Origin: Candidatus Babelota bacterium
Lineage (GTDB): Bacteria; Babelota; Babeliae; Babelales; Vermiphilaceae
Length of the DNA: 64,000 bases
Direction of reading: 5' to 3'
Assembly: GCA_029262615.1 (NCBI GenBank)
Contig: JAJCZD010000008.1
Location: 51,084-115,083, forward strand
The notes below the pieces were generated by a model. The model ran no database searches. It was given only the letters and a program-made list of their open reading frames with translations, and was not told the DNA's origin. Made by a program: the position numbers and the translations under genes. This document shows positions 1-8,379 of the stretch, one piece after another (positions within the stretch are counted from its first letter, which is position 1; every line of letters begins with the position of its first letter).

Positions 1-379
1 TCGGCAAATCAAGTATATCGGAAATCGCAACCAAATCTAAAATAATGTCTTTTGACATCTTTAGATTTGGCCTCAAACTAAATTCGGGCAACTTTTTGGT
101 TAGTAGATAAAATTGATTGCGCGGTATTTTTTTTGAATGAGGCATCACTTTAATAAAGCGTCCAAAATACTCTAATGCTTCTGGACCGATCGTTTTAAAT
201 CTAAAGGTGTTTTCTTTTAAAGGTCCTTGCGTAAGGGATCTCAAAATAGGTGATTGCTGTGCAAGCTTTTGTGGTAGCTCAATTTTTGTTTGCTCAGATT
301 GCAAAATAATTGGCTCACCTGGTACATCCATTGCTATTATTGGAATAAAAACAAAGACCATTAGTCTCAAATATTTCAT
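1..379 (-). CDS. Exported Skp1/BTB-fold-like protein (3' end cut)
   Basis: The gene begins at the ATG at 377-379 and runs off the left edge, giving about 126 residues. It opens with a signal peptide ending IIAMD, with cleavage predicted before Met. The mature part resembles Skp1: a strand (IILQSEQTKIELP), a segment like the Skp1 'S-x-T-I-K' stretch (QQSPILRSL), a helix (GPEALEYFGRFIKV) and the start of a late helix (LVAISDILDLP) that matches the Skp1 'AANYLDI' region. The same fold is seen in the gene at 52643-54403. In eukaryotes Skp1 bridges cullin and F-box proteins. Here that role is inference from resemblance only. A downstream domain may lie outside the window. Confidence 0.6.
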   Translation of the reverse strand, partial: MKYLRLMVFVFIPIIAMDVPGEPIILQSEQTKIELPQKLAQQSPILRSLTQGPLKENTFRFKTIGPEALEYFGRFIKVMPHSKKIPRNQFYLLTKKLPEFSLRPNLKMSKDIILDLVAISDILDLP

Positions 380-502
380 AATTCCCCCTAACACCCTAAA
401 ATCCAATTTCCCTTTTTAATATAGCAGAAACTATTTATTTTTTACAGTAAAAATTGCTATTATCAAATAACAATTAGAATAATAACTAGAATTAGGGGAA
501 AA

Positions 503-1042
503 ATGAAGAAACGATTTCTGTTTACAGTACTTATTCTAAGCATTTGTGGAAGTTTTGCCAAAACTAAAAACATAATCAACCAAACGATAATTAGCGTGCA
601 TACGCGAGTTTTTGGTAAAGATAATCTATTTAAATCTCGCATTGATTATGGCGATTCTAAGGCATGGAACGACATGGTTTCAGCCGTTAGCAATTTTGTC
701 AAAACAAATCGAGCTGACAGTAAAATACTGGATGCATTAAACAAAACCACAGACTTAGCAAATGAGTTATTAAACACCAATAAAATTATTTATAGCTCTA
801 TTTTCTCTTCCGGTAGCCCTAGTAAAGCAACAGTATTAAGTACTACTAAAAAACTAAATGACTTACAGAAGAAAAAAACTGCTTTAGTTAAAATATCGGA
901 TGCACTAAAAAAACGCCGATTCCATCGAAAAAAAAAGAATGCTGTTGAGATCTTGAACAACCTTATACTCGTTCTTGAATTAACCACAAATAAGCTCATC
1001 AAAGATTTCAATAAAGATTTAGCTCGAATAGTTATTAGATAA
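503..1042 (+). CDS. Exported alpha-helical protein, unknown function
   Basis: 179 residues with an N-terminal signal peptide (MKKRFLFTVLILSICGSFA) and a Lys-rich, mostly helical mature part without a motif I recognise. The start is supported by AGGGG six bases upstream. It stands alone and is followed by a strong terminator hairpin at 1065-1100. Similar exported helical proteins occur at 13785 and 47596 but I cannot show homology. Probably periplasmic or released. Confidence 0.65.
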   Translation: MKKRFLFTVLILSICGSFAKTKNIINQTIISVHTRVFGKDNLFKSRIDYGDSKAWNDMVSAVSNFVKTNRADSKILDALNKTTDLANELLNTNKIIYSSIFSSGSPSKATVLSTTKKLNDLQKKKTALVKISDALKKRRFHRKKKNAVEILNNLILVLELTTNKLIKDFNKDLARIVIR

Positions 1043-1064
1043 TAGTACATAATATATCTCGTCT

Positions 1065-1100
1065 AGAAGGTGATTTTCGATTGAAAGTCACCTTCTTTTA
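1065..1100 (+). terminator. Rho-independent terminator
   Basis: 14-bp stem (1065-1078 with 1083-1096, one G-T pair), four-base loop GATT, then a short T run. It closes the transcript of the gene at 503-1042 and separates it from tgt. Confidence 0.75.
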
Positions 1101-1146
1101 TGCTATTATTATTCTATTATTCAATATTTACTCTGGTTAGTATTTT

Positions 1147-2280
1147 ATGGAAAGCTCTTTCAAGTTCGAAATTCTCCATACTTCAAAAAAATCTGGTGCT
1201 CGTGTTGGCCGCATTCATACTCCACACGGGATCATTGATACGCCCAATTTTGTAGCGGTTGGTACCAACGCTACTCTCAAGGCATTAGATAGCAAAATTG
1301 CTCAAGATATGGGTTTGCAGCTTATGTTTTGCAACACCTACCATTTAATGCTTCAACCAGGGACCAAAACAATTGCCCAAGCTGGTGGTCTGCACAAATT
1401 TATCAATCGCAGTGCTCCCATCATTACTGATTCTGGCGGATTTCAAGTATTTAGTTTAGCTTATGGCACCGTTAAAGATGAACTGAAAAGCAAGGGTAAA
1501 AAAAAGCAAAACAACTCCGTTTTAAAGATCGATGAGGAAGGAGTCCTATTCCGTTCTTATCGAGATGGGCAAAAAATATTATTAACGCCAGAAACCTCTG
1601 TGCAAGCGCAAAAAGAACTTGGTGCTGATATTATTATTCCATTTGATGAGTTACCACCATATCATATTGATAAAAAAGATCTCAAAAAATCACTTGATCG
1701 CACTCACTGCTGGGAAAAACGCTCACTGGATGAGCATTTAAAAAATCCAAACAACCAAGCAATGTATGCGGTTGTGCATGGTGGTATTGATAAAGATCTG
1801 AGAGAACACAGTGCAAACTATTTATCATCGCTACCTTTTGATGGCTATGCCATTGGTGGATCCCTTGGCAAAAACCATACACAAATGTTTGAAATGCTTT
1901 CCTATACCGTTCCTCTTCTGCCAAAAGATAAACCAAATCATCTTCTTGGCATTGGTGATTTAGCCTCTTTTGAGGAATGTATCAAGCTCGGGATCGATAC
2001 ATTTGATAGTTCTCATCCAACTCGATGTGCTCGCCATGGCTTATTATTTACCAATAATGGTATGGTGAGAATATTAAATGCCATAAATAAAACAAGCTTT
2101 GAAGCCATTGATACTCATTGTGAATGCTTTACCTGCAAACATTACACCAGAGCCTATTTGCATCACTTGTTTAAAGCAAAAGAGATGACCGGTTACTCGC
2201 TTGCAACGATTCATAATTTGCATTTTATGGTACAATTATTTGCAACGTATAGAAAATTAATATTAGAAGATAAGTTATAA
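1147..2280 (+). CDS. tgt: Queuine/preQ1 tRNA-guanine transglycosylase
   Basis: 377 residues, normal family length. Exchanges guanine at position 34 of GUN tRNAs for preQ1 (bacterial type) or queuine. Visible residues: Asp95 in TDSGGFQ, the presumed nucleophile Asp287 in FDSSHPTRCARHG (most bacteria have FDCVMPTR), and the zinc site C325-x-C327-x2-C330-x25-H356. The SSH variation next to the nucleophile is unusual and could bear on base choice, but this is inference. No queuosine synthesis gene is in the window, so the base may come from the host. Its stop codon overlaps the start of the next gene by one base, so the two are probably co-transcribed. Confidence 0.95.
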   Translation: MESSFKFEILHTSKKSGARVGRIHTPHGIIDTPNFVAVGTNATLKALDSKIAQDMGLQLMFCNTYHLMLQPGTKTIAQAGGLHKFINRSAPIITDSGGFQVFSLAYGTVKDELKSKGKKKQNNSVLKIDEEGVLFRSYRDGQKILLTPETSVQAQKELGADIIIPFDELPPYHIDKKDLKKSLDRTHCWEKRSLDEHLKNPNNQAMYAVVHGGIDKDLREHSANYLSSLPFDGYAIGGSLGKNHTQMFEMLSYTVPLLPKDKPNHLLGIGDLASFEECIKLGIDTFDSSHPTRCARHGLLFTNNGMVRILNAINKTSFEAIDTHCECFTCKHYTRAYLHHLFKAKEMTGYSLATIHNLHFMVQLFATYRKLILEDKL

Positions 2281-3026
2281 TGAATAAAATTACTTCCGTC
2301 CAAAATCCACTCATTAAAAAAGTCACTGCCCTGCATACCAAAAAGGGCCGGCAGGAACAACAAGTATTTATTGCAGAGGGCAAGCGAATTTGTGCAACCT
2401 TGCTTGAGGCTGGCATTCGGCCAAAATACTTTTTTACCACTGAAAAAATGTTCGATATAACTGGTGCACTTCTTCCCAATTATGAAACTCTCACCATGGT
2501 AACTGATAATGTGATGAAAAAAATCAGTACCAGCAAAACCCCAAGTGGTATTCTTGGTGTATTTGAAATTCCATACCAAAAAGAAACTCCTTTAAAAAAA
2601 GGAATCGTATTAGCCAAAATAACTGACCCTGGCAACATGGGCAGCTTGATTCGCTCTGCTGCTGCATTTGGCTTGCAAACAGTCGTTTGTATTGAAAGTT
2701 GTGATCCTTGGAGCCCAAAAGTAATTCAGGCAACTGCTGGCACTATTGCTTTGGTAGAATTGCATCAAATAACGTGGAAAGATTTGCTACAAAATAAAAA
2801 AGATATGCAATTATCTGCACTGGTTGTTTCGGGCGGGAAAAAACCTGGTGATTTGCAAAATAAAAATTGTTTACTGGTGATAGGCTCAGAAGCACATGGC
2901 ATTCCAAAAGAATGGCAAAAAGATTGCAAACAGAAAGTTACCCTGCCAATGCCGGGTAAAATAGAAAGTTTAAACGCAGCAGTTGCCGGTTCTATTGCCA
3001 TGTACCAAATATTTGTTGGAGATTAA
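2280..3026 (+). CDS. SpoU/TrmH-family RNA 2'-O-methyltransferase
   Basis: 248 residues. The N-terminal substrate-binding part begins NKITSVQNPLIKKV, typical of rRNA methylases of this family. The SPOUT knot follows: motif 1 around TDPGNMGSLIRSAAAFG, motif 2 VIGSEAHGIP, motif 3 LPMPGKIESLNAAVAGSIA. Uses S-adenosylmethionine to methylate a ribose in rRNA or tRNA; the exact nucleotide cannot be told. It starts on the last base of tgt's stop codon. It converges on the ankyrin gene at 3023 with a four-base overlap, so no terminator fits between them. Confidence 0.9.
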   Translation: MNKITSVQNPLIKKVTALHTKKGRQEQQVFIAEGKRICATLLEAGIRPKYFFTTEKMFDITGALLPNYETLTMVTDNVMKKISTSKTPSGILGVFEIPYQKETPLKKGIVLAKITDPGNMGSLIRSAAAFGLQTVVCIESCDPWSPKVIQATAGTIALVELHQITWKDLLQNKKDMQLSALVVSGGKKPGDLQNKNCLLVIGSEAHGIPKEWQKDCKQKVTLPMPGKIESLNAAVAGSIAMYQIFVGD

Positions 3027-3457
3027 GCGTTTTTAATCTGATGCTTATCTTTAAATAAGAAACTTAGTGTTGGTGGTATAATAGCACCATTGTTTTTCAA
3101 AGCAATTATCATTGCTATGTTACGCACTTGATATGCTTTTTCAATCGGAGTCAACCCAGAGTCTGGATGTATTGCATTAATGTCAGCTCCTAATTGTTTT
3201 AATACAGGAATAACTGAAGTATCTCCTCCGTAGGCTAATAAATGAAATGGGGACCAATTAGTTCCATTTGACGTTTTTAAATCAGAAATAACACCGTTGG
3301 ATCTTAAGATATTAAACGTATTACGCCAGCCATTTACACATTGAGCAATTTCTACCCGTTGACGAAAGGATTGAGTTTGTAAAAGATCACTTTTTTCTTT
3401 TTCTGATAGGGAATAAAGAAGACAAGGAAAAAAGAGTAAAAAAAGATACTTTTTCAT
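3023..3457 (-). CDS. Small exported ankyrin-repeat protein
   Basis: 144 residues from the ATG at 3455-3457, chosen because GAGGG sits eight bases upstream and a signal peptide (MKKYLFLLFFPCLLYS) follows at once; an in-frame ATG at 3475 would put six extra residues in front. About two ankyrin units are visible: NWSPFHLLAYGGDTSVIP..LKQLGADIN and a weaker LTPIEKAY unit. It is one of the few repeat proteins here without Met at the predicted cleavage site (LYS-LSE). Last gene of the minus-strand ankyrin run. Confidence 0.75.
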   Translation of the reverse strand: MKKYLFLLFFPCLLYSLSEKEKSDLLQTQSFRQRVEIAQCVNGWRNTFNILRSNGVISDLKTSNGTNWSPFHLLAYGGDTSVIPVLKQLGADINAIHPDSGLTPIEKAYQVRNIAMIIALKNNGAIIPPTLSFLFKDKHQIKNA

Positions 3458-3474
3458 AGTTAATCCCTCATGCA

Positions 3475-3654
3475 TTAATTAATTTTTGGTTTTTCTTGTG
3501 TTAATATTGGTTTTGTTTTTTTCTTTTCTTCCTGCTTTTTTTGTTCTCTTTGTTTTTTCCTCTTTTCAAGAAGTAACCTACCTCTTCCATAACCTCGAAA
3601 ACCCCTTACGAATGTGCAGAGGAAGCTTACCAAAATTAAATTATAAAATTTCAT
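3475..3654 (-). CDS. Tiny exported Lys-rich peptide
   Basis: 59 codons: signal peptide MKFYNLILVSFLCTFVRG, a short Gly/Arg patch (GYGRGR), then a run of Lys, Glu and Gln. Stop at 3475-3477. It lies between two ankyrin genes with 37 bases to the gene upstream and fits the same minus-strand transcript. The ribosome binding site is weak (AAAAGATT). No family recognised. The coding frame is supported mainly by the signal peptide and position. Confidence 0.5.
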   Translation of the reverse strand: MKFYNLILVSFLCTFVRGFRGYGRGRLLLEKRKKQREQKKQEEKKKTKPILTQEKPKIN

Positions 3655-3691
3655 AATCTTTTCTTTTTTAGTTTTAAGTTGTACCGTTTTT

Positions 3692-5305
3692 TTATTCTTT
3701 CTGCAAACTTATGCTCTTACCTGATAATGCCGGCAAATGTGAAAATGATTGAGATGTTTGAGGCTTTGTTTCATAATTTGGTGTTGGTGGTCTTTGTGTA
3801 AAACAAACAGAATATGATCGCTGTGGACTCGGCTTTGATCGTGTTTGTTTTGGGGGAAGTTGTAAATCGTCTAAACAAGGTGGTGGTAAGTTGGCAAGTT
3901 CTTTTTTTATTTCAGCTTCTGTTCTATGAGCAGAGAATGAACGTTTTGTTCTGCGAGGTACTAGCACAAATGCTGGCTTTGGTAAATCTGGTAATGATGT
4001 ACTATTTTGGTTTTGTTGCTTGGTTTGGCTCTTTGGCCTTTCGTGTAGTCCTTCCATTGCAAACTTGATATATAAATCTGATGGTGAAGCAGGCTTTGGT
4101 CGACGTATACCAGAAGCTGATTTACTCTTTCTTTTTCCATAATTAAACCTGTCCGGGGAAAACTGTGGTTGGGGAATTGTTATTGAAGAAGAAATACTAG
4201 TCGAATTTTCTGGTCTTTTTTGCTGATTTGGTATCTTCAAACTATTGTTCCAATTATTTAAACGCATAGTATTAAAGCTATCATCGGGCCTTTTTTTTCG
4301 AATCGGCCTTACGGGACTGCTCGTTTTGTTTGAAGTAGGTCGCTGACCAATAGAACTACTTTTAGAACTACTTTTTTTTGGTTTGATTTCTTGTGGCATT
4401 TTGGGCCGAGTAGTTATTTTTTGTCTTGGAGTTGCTTTTAATTTCTCTAAAGCTTTTTTCATTTCGTCTGAATATGCTACCTCTAGAGGAGTATCTAAAT
4501 CATTAAATAAGTTAGCATCAACATTTGCTCCATTTGCATAAAGAATGGGTACAGCACCAAAATTATTTTGTCGCACTGCCCAATGAAATGGGGTCCATCC
4601 TATTTTATCTTGAGCATTAATAATACTTGACCTTCTTTTTTCCTCTTCTTCTCCTAAGCTCTCAAAGGGGTTTTCATCTTCTATTCCTTTGCCATTAAGA
4701 CACTCAATAAGAATAGCAAACATCGTTGACCATTCATGTACTATTTGCCAATCTTCTCTTCTCAAAAGAGCATGAAACGGGGTATTCTTTTCTTGATCGG
4801 AAAAAGCCAAATCTATTTTCTTAGAAGCCACAAGCAATTGCAAAACTTCAACATTATTGTTATCAAGAACACAATTGACTACCGATTTTCCCTCTCGTGT
4901 CAAAATATTTAGACTTTTTGTATGTTTTAATTTTTTTTCTATCTTTCTTCTTTCTCCACTTAATAATAGATCAAGAAATTTTTGAGCTTCAAGAAATTGG
5001 GCTGCCTGTTTTTTTAATGTTTCACGTTTTTCTTTTTCAATTCTTTTTTGCCGCTTTTTTAGAGATTTCCCATCTCTTTTGGTTTCTTTTTTTCTAAGTC
5101 TTTCTTCTTCTTTTTCTAATCTTATACGGTATTTTTCTTCTTTTTTTGCTAGTTTTTGTCTATGTTTAACAGAAGAAACTGCAACCACCATTTCTTGAGA
5201 AGTTTCAACTCTTGGGCTCAACTGTAAAGTAAGTGATTCCTTAAATTCATCCATTGCAATGAGCATTTGTTTAGTAAATAATACATAAAGAAAAAGTTTT
5301 TTCAT
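3692..5305 (-). CDS. Exported coiled-coil/ankyrin/disordered protein
   Basis: 537 residues. Signal peptide ending LIAMD, then a charged coiled coil (about 45-115, Lys/Glu/Arg rich), about three ankyrin units (about 125-275; clearest is GWTPFHWAVRQNNFGAVPIL, followed by YANGANVDANL), and a long Pro/Ser/Lys/Arg-rich tail (about 290-537) that looks disordered, with many SxP, RRP and KTRS-type stretches. Start supported by GGGGAAGGA just upstream. Ankyrin proteins of intracellular bacteria often bind host proteins; whether this one leaves the cell is not shown. The disordered tail would suit short host-binding motifs. Confidence 0.8.
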   Translation of the reverse strand: MKKLFLYVLFTKQMLIAMDEFKESLTLQLSPRVETSQEMVVAVSSVKHRQKLAKKEEKYRIRLEKEEERLRKKETKRDGKSLKKRQKRIEKEKRETLKKQAAQFLEAQKFLDLLLSGERRKIEKKLKHTKSLNILTREGKSVVNCVLDNNNVEVLQLLVASKKIDLAFSDQEKNTPFHALLRREDWQIVHEWSTMFAILIECLNGKGIEDENPFESLGEEEEKRRSSIINAQDKIGWTPFHWAVRQNNFGAVPILYANGANVDANLFNDLDTPLEVAYSDEMKKALEKLKATPRQKITTRPKMPQEIKPKKSSSKSSSIGQRPTSNKTSSPVRPIRKKRPDDSFNTMRLNNWNNSLKIPNQQKRPENSTSISSSITIPQPQFSPDRFNYGKRKSKSASGIRRPKPASPSDLYIKFAMEGLHERPKSQTKQQNQNSTSLPDLPKPAFVLVPRRTKRSFSAHRTEAEIKKELANLPPPCLDDLQLPPKQTRSKPSPQRSYSVCFTQRPPTPNYETKPQTSQSFSHLPALSGKSISLQKE

Positions 5306-5314
5306 TTCCTTCCC

Positions 5315-6172
5315 CTAACCAAGATGCTTTGGCGAAATGCTGGAAGAAGACAACTGTTTTTTTGCTTTTTGTAAAGTGTCTTTTTTGTTTTTTCTTGCTT
5401 GAGTCCAACTGGCTAATTTTACTTCAAGGTCACAATATGGTTGTTTTTTTTCAGCATATTGTTTGCCAAGTGTATTCAATTGAGCATAATATTCATTTGT
5501 TAGCTGTTCTGTTTTTTGTCCTACTCTTTCTTTAATCGAATCAACACCTTTAGCACCCGCAAGTATCAAGATCCTCATAATTTCTTTATTTCTAGTTAAT
5601 TCAAGAGGATATTGCTGGTTTTCGTCTTGAATATTCAACCTTACTTTTAATGACCTAAGAAATATAACTGCTTCCAGATTATCACTTTGACACGCATAAT
5701 GAAGTGGCGTTAGACCTTTTTTATCTTGTGCATTGACATCGAGTTCATAATTTTTTCGCACACCATTTTTTTGTTTATATTGCCCAAAAAGTTTTTTTAG
5801 TTTTTGAAAATTATCCAGTGAGGGATTTAATTGACAAAAATAGTGTAATGGTCGCATTCCATCTCTATCGGGAAAGTTAATATCTGCTTCATTTTGCAAT
5901 AAAAGCTCAACTGCGGTAGTAAAGCCGTGCATAACAGCAAAATGTATTGGGCCTTGGCCATCTTGGCCAAGAAGATTAAAGTTTGCTCCTACAAATTTAT
6001 TTATTCGATAAACTTCGCGATTTTGAATGTAACTTTTAACTAACTTTGCAAACCTTTGCTGGTTTGAATAATCAATTTCTCCTACTGCACTGCCTTCAAT
6101 TTTAGCACACTGAGGATCCATAGCGAATAAAGGAATAACCATTACCATTGAAAATGTAATTATTATTTTCAT
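5315..6172 (-). CDS. Exported ankyrin-repeat protein
   Basis: 285 residues from the ATG at 6170-6172, selected over an upstream in-frame ATG because GGAG lies six bases away and a signal peptide follows (to PLFAMD). Four ankyrin units at about 45-200: GQGPIHFAVMHGFTTAVELL, GMRPLHYFCQL, KGLTPLHYACQSDNLEAVIF and a final ..QQYPLELTRNKEIMRILI. A helical Lys/Gln-rich tail closes it. Same architecture as 6445-7311 (the LHYF..L/LHLFCRLNP and LTPLHYAC/RTPLHEAC units align), so the two are paralogues. Confidence 0.85.
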   Translation of the reverse strand: MKIIITFSMVMVIPLFAMDPQCAKIEGSAVGEIDYSNQQRFAKLVKSYIQNREVYRINKFVGANFNLLGQDGQGPIHFAVMHGFTTAVELLLQNEADINFPDRDGMRPLHYFCQLNPSLDNFQKLKKLFGQYKQKNGVRKNYELDVNAQDKKGLTPLHYACQSDNLEAVIFLRSLKVRLNIQDENQQYPLELTRNKEIMRILILAGAKGVDSIKERVGQKTEQLTNEYYAQLNTLGKQYAEKKQPYCDLEVKLASWTQARKNKKDTLQKAKKQLSSSSISPKHLG

Positions 6173-6444
6173 ACTAACTCCTGAAAATATTTTAAAATTG
6201 CACACTTAGGCATCCAGAGATATTCAAAAGAAAAGATTACAAAAGAAAAGAATTTCATTCCGAACCCCTTGTTTTAGATTATTCTTTGTAGAGAATACAT
6301 TCCAAAAAATAACCGGTTCATACCAGTAATAAAACATAGTTTAAAAAAATTGCAATAACCTCTTTAACTTGATGAATCTCCTTTCTGTGTTCTTTATCTT
6401 TTTTACCCTTTTTTATTTTCTTTCTGCTCTTTTTAGTTTTAAAT

Positions 6445-7311
6445 TTAATCAGGTGATCGTTGAGCGCCTAAGAAGGCTTCTTTGTGCTCTTCTATATATC
6501 TTTTTTGTTCTTCTTCTTTTGGTGGTTTATGGATCTCTATTAACTGCATAAATTCTCTGTGAGGTTTTGTATCACTTTTATATGTCTGGCATAACGAATC
6601 TACATTCGCTTTTAATTCAATTAATTTATCACCTCTCCATTTGGATACAACCTCATGTACAGAATTAGGGACAATTACGCCAGCTGCAACTAAATTATTG
6701 ATCAGGATAATATCTGTTGTTAGTTCTATTGGAAGCTTGCCATCATGGTCTTTTGGATCTAAAATAACTCCCAATGATCTAAGAAATTTTACTGCTTCCA
6801 AATTATTATAAATACAGGCTTCATGAAGTGGCGTGCGCCCTTTTTTATCTGTAGGATTTATTTTAAGCCTTGTAAGGCCTTTCTCTGGAGAATTAAATTC
6901 TTCAAAATATTGTTTAATATCCTCCCACCCATCTGTTTTTGGATTCAACCTACAAAACAAATGCAATGGAGTTTGCTTTTGCCTGTTTCTAATATTGATT
7001 AAGGCCCCATTATCCAATAACAAAGCACACGCAGGGGCAACACAAAGCTTAACTGCGCAAAGCAATGGTGGTTGATGGCCATCTCCATAAATATTAAAAT
7101 TCGTTTCTTTTCTTGCCTGTTTTTCAAGTGCATCAAGTTGTCGGTTTTTTATATAACTAATAATCACATTCGCTAATTTCTTTCTCTGCCTGGTTCTTTC
7201 ACCCGGATCGTCTTTTTTTCTTCGCAAAGTAGATCTTTTTTTTTGTTGTTTTGGTTTAACCATAGAGAATAAAGGCATTACACTCAGAGCGGTAATTAAT
7301 AATATTTTCAT
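6445..7311 (-). CDS. Exported ankyrin-repeat protein
   Basis: 288 residues; signal peptide MKILLITALSVMPLFS, Met-Val at the mature start, then a very basic stretch (KPKQQKKRSTLRRKK), four ankyrin units (about 60-200) and a helical charged tail. TAGGA upstream supports the start. Paralogue of the gene at 5315-6172: both have the sequence order 'free text to the left', LH-x-FC-x-LNP, then GRTPLHEACIYNNLEAVKFLRSLGV-type unit. Function unknown; likely acts outside the cytoplasm. Confidence 0.85.
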   Translation of the reverse strand: MKILLITALSVMPLFSMVKPKQQKKRSTLRRKKDDPGERTRQRKKLANVIISYIKNRQLDALEKQARKETNFNIYGDGHQPPLLCAVKLCVAPACALLLDNGALINIRNRQKQTPLHLFCRLNPKTDGWEDIKQYFEEFNSPEKGLTRLKINPTDKKGRTPLHEACIYNNLEAVKFLRSLGVILDPKDHDGKLPIELTTDIILINNLVAAGVIVPNSVHEVVSKWRGDKLIELKANVDSLCQTYKSDTKPHREFMQLIEIHKPPKEEEQKRYIEEHKEAFLGAQRSPD

Positions 7312-7380
7312 ATTAAATTCCTAAAAATCCCTTTGGAATTTCTACACCAAAGGACCAAAAATCGAAACTGTTCCTTTAAC

Positions 7381-8220
7381 TTAATCTCCTTGCTTAAGAA
7401 GTTCCAGTTTTCTTCTTTCTTTTTCTAACTTTCTTAGCTTATCATCTATTACTTCTGATACTTTTTCTTGTTCTAGAATTGTTTGCATTGAATGGGTAAC
7501 TTCCACCCCATGGCTTTTAAATAATTTTATAATATCAGGATCTGTGGTTTCCATTGCTTTCCAACCCCCTTTATCTTCTATTACTGGATCTGCTCCTACA
7601 GATAAAAGATAAGAAATACCTTCTATACAATTTTTTCTATAGGTTGGTTTTTTTGATTCGTCATCTTCATCAATTGCACTTATAGCAAAATGTAATGGAA
7701 CTCTACCGTTTAAATCTTGCACATTAGGGTTAACAACCTTTGCTTTTTTAATTTGCTCAAGAATTTCACTCCATTTACTTATTTCCATTAATTGCATTAA
7801 AATATGCAATGGGCTTTGGCCTGGATAATGCTTTTCATTCAATCCATTTTGTTCATCAACTTTAGCCCCACCATCAATCAAAACTTGAACATAGTCTAGA
7901 TTTGCTTTTAGCACTGCAACACACAAAGGTAATTGACCGGAAGGAGAACAGACATTAAAATTAGTTCCACTTGCTGCAAAAGCTTTGAGTTGTTTTATAT
8001 TATTATGCTGCATAAAATTAATAATTCTTTTTGCTAACTCTGCTTCTTTTTGTTTAGGTGATTTTTTTGCAATTTTCTTTGCAAGATCCAATTTTTTTTG
8101 CTCTTCTTCTTTTCTTCTTTGCTCTTTTTTCTTAGATCTGCCAAAACCTAAAATCTTTGGCGGGGACATTGCATCAAGAGTAGATATTAAAGTTGAAAAC
8201 AAAAATAGGATTTTAATCAT
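7381..8220 (-). CDS. Exported ankyrin-repeat protein
   Basis: 279 residues from the ATG at 8218-8220, chosen because AAGGAG is six bases upstream and a signal peptide starts there (ends STLDAMSPP). The longer frame to 8349 has no ribosome site. A Lys/Glu-rich coiled segment (about 30-65) precedes four ankyrin units: GQLPLCVAVLKANLDYVQVL, GQSPLHILMQLM, GRVPLHFAISA and GWKAMETTDPDIIKLFKSHG. First gene of the minus-strand ankyrin run and a paralogue of the next two. Confidence 0.85.
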   Translation of the reverse strand: MIKILFLFSTLISTLDAMSPPKILGFGRSKKKEQRRKEEEQKKLDLAKKIAKKSPKQKEAELAKRIINFMQHNNIKQLKAFAASGTNFNVCSPSGQLPLCVAVLKANLDYVQVLIDGGAKVDEQNGLNEKHYPGQSPLHILMQLMEISKWSEILEQIKKAKVVNPNVQDLNGRVPLHFAISAIDEDDESKKPTYRKNCIEGISYLLSVGADPVIEDKGGWKAMETTDPDIIKLFKSHGVEVTHSMQTILEQEKVSEVIDDKLRKLEKERRKLELLKQGD

Positions 8221-8379
8221 AGTTTCTCCTTGAGATAATTTTATTCTTTTAATACCAAATAAAAAAAGAAAAATAAAAAGGGCTCGTAAATAATGCCTCA
8301 ATTGATGGTGGTGCGTATAAAAAGTATTTGTGATACGATATAAACACAAATTTGACTTTTAAAAAGGGAAAACTAATCT

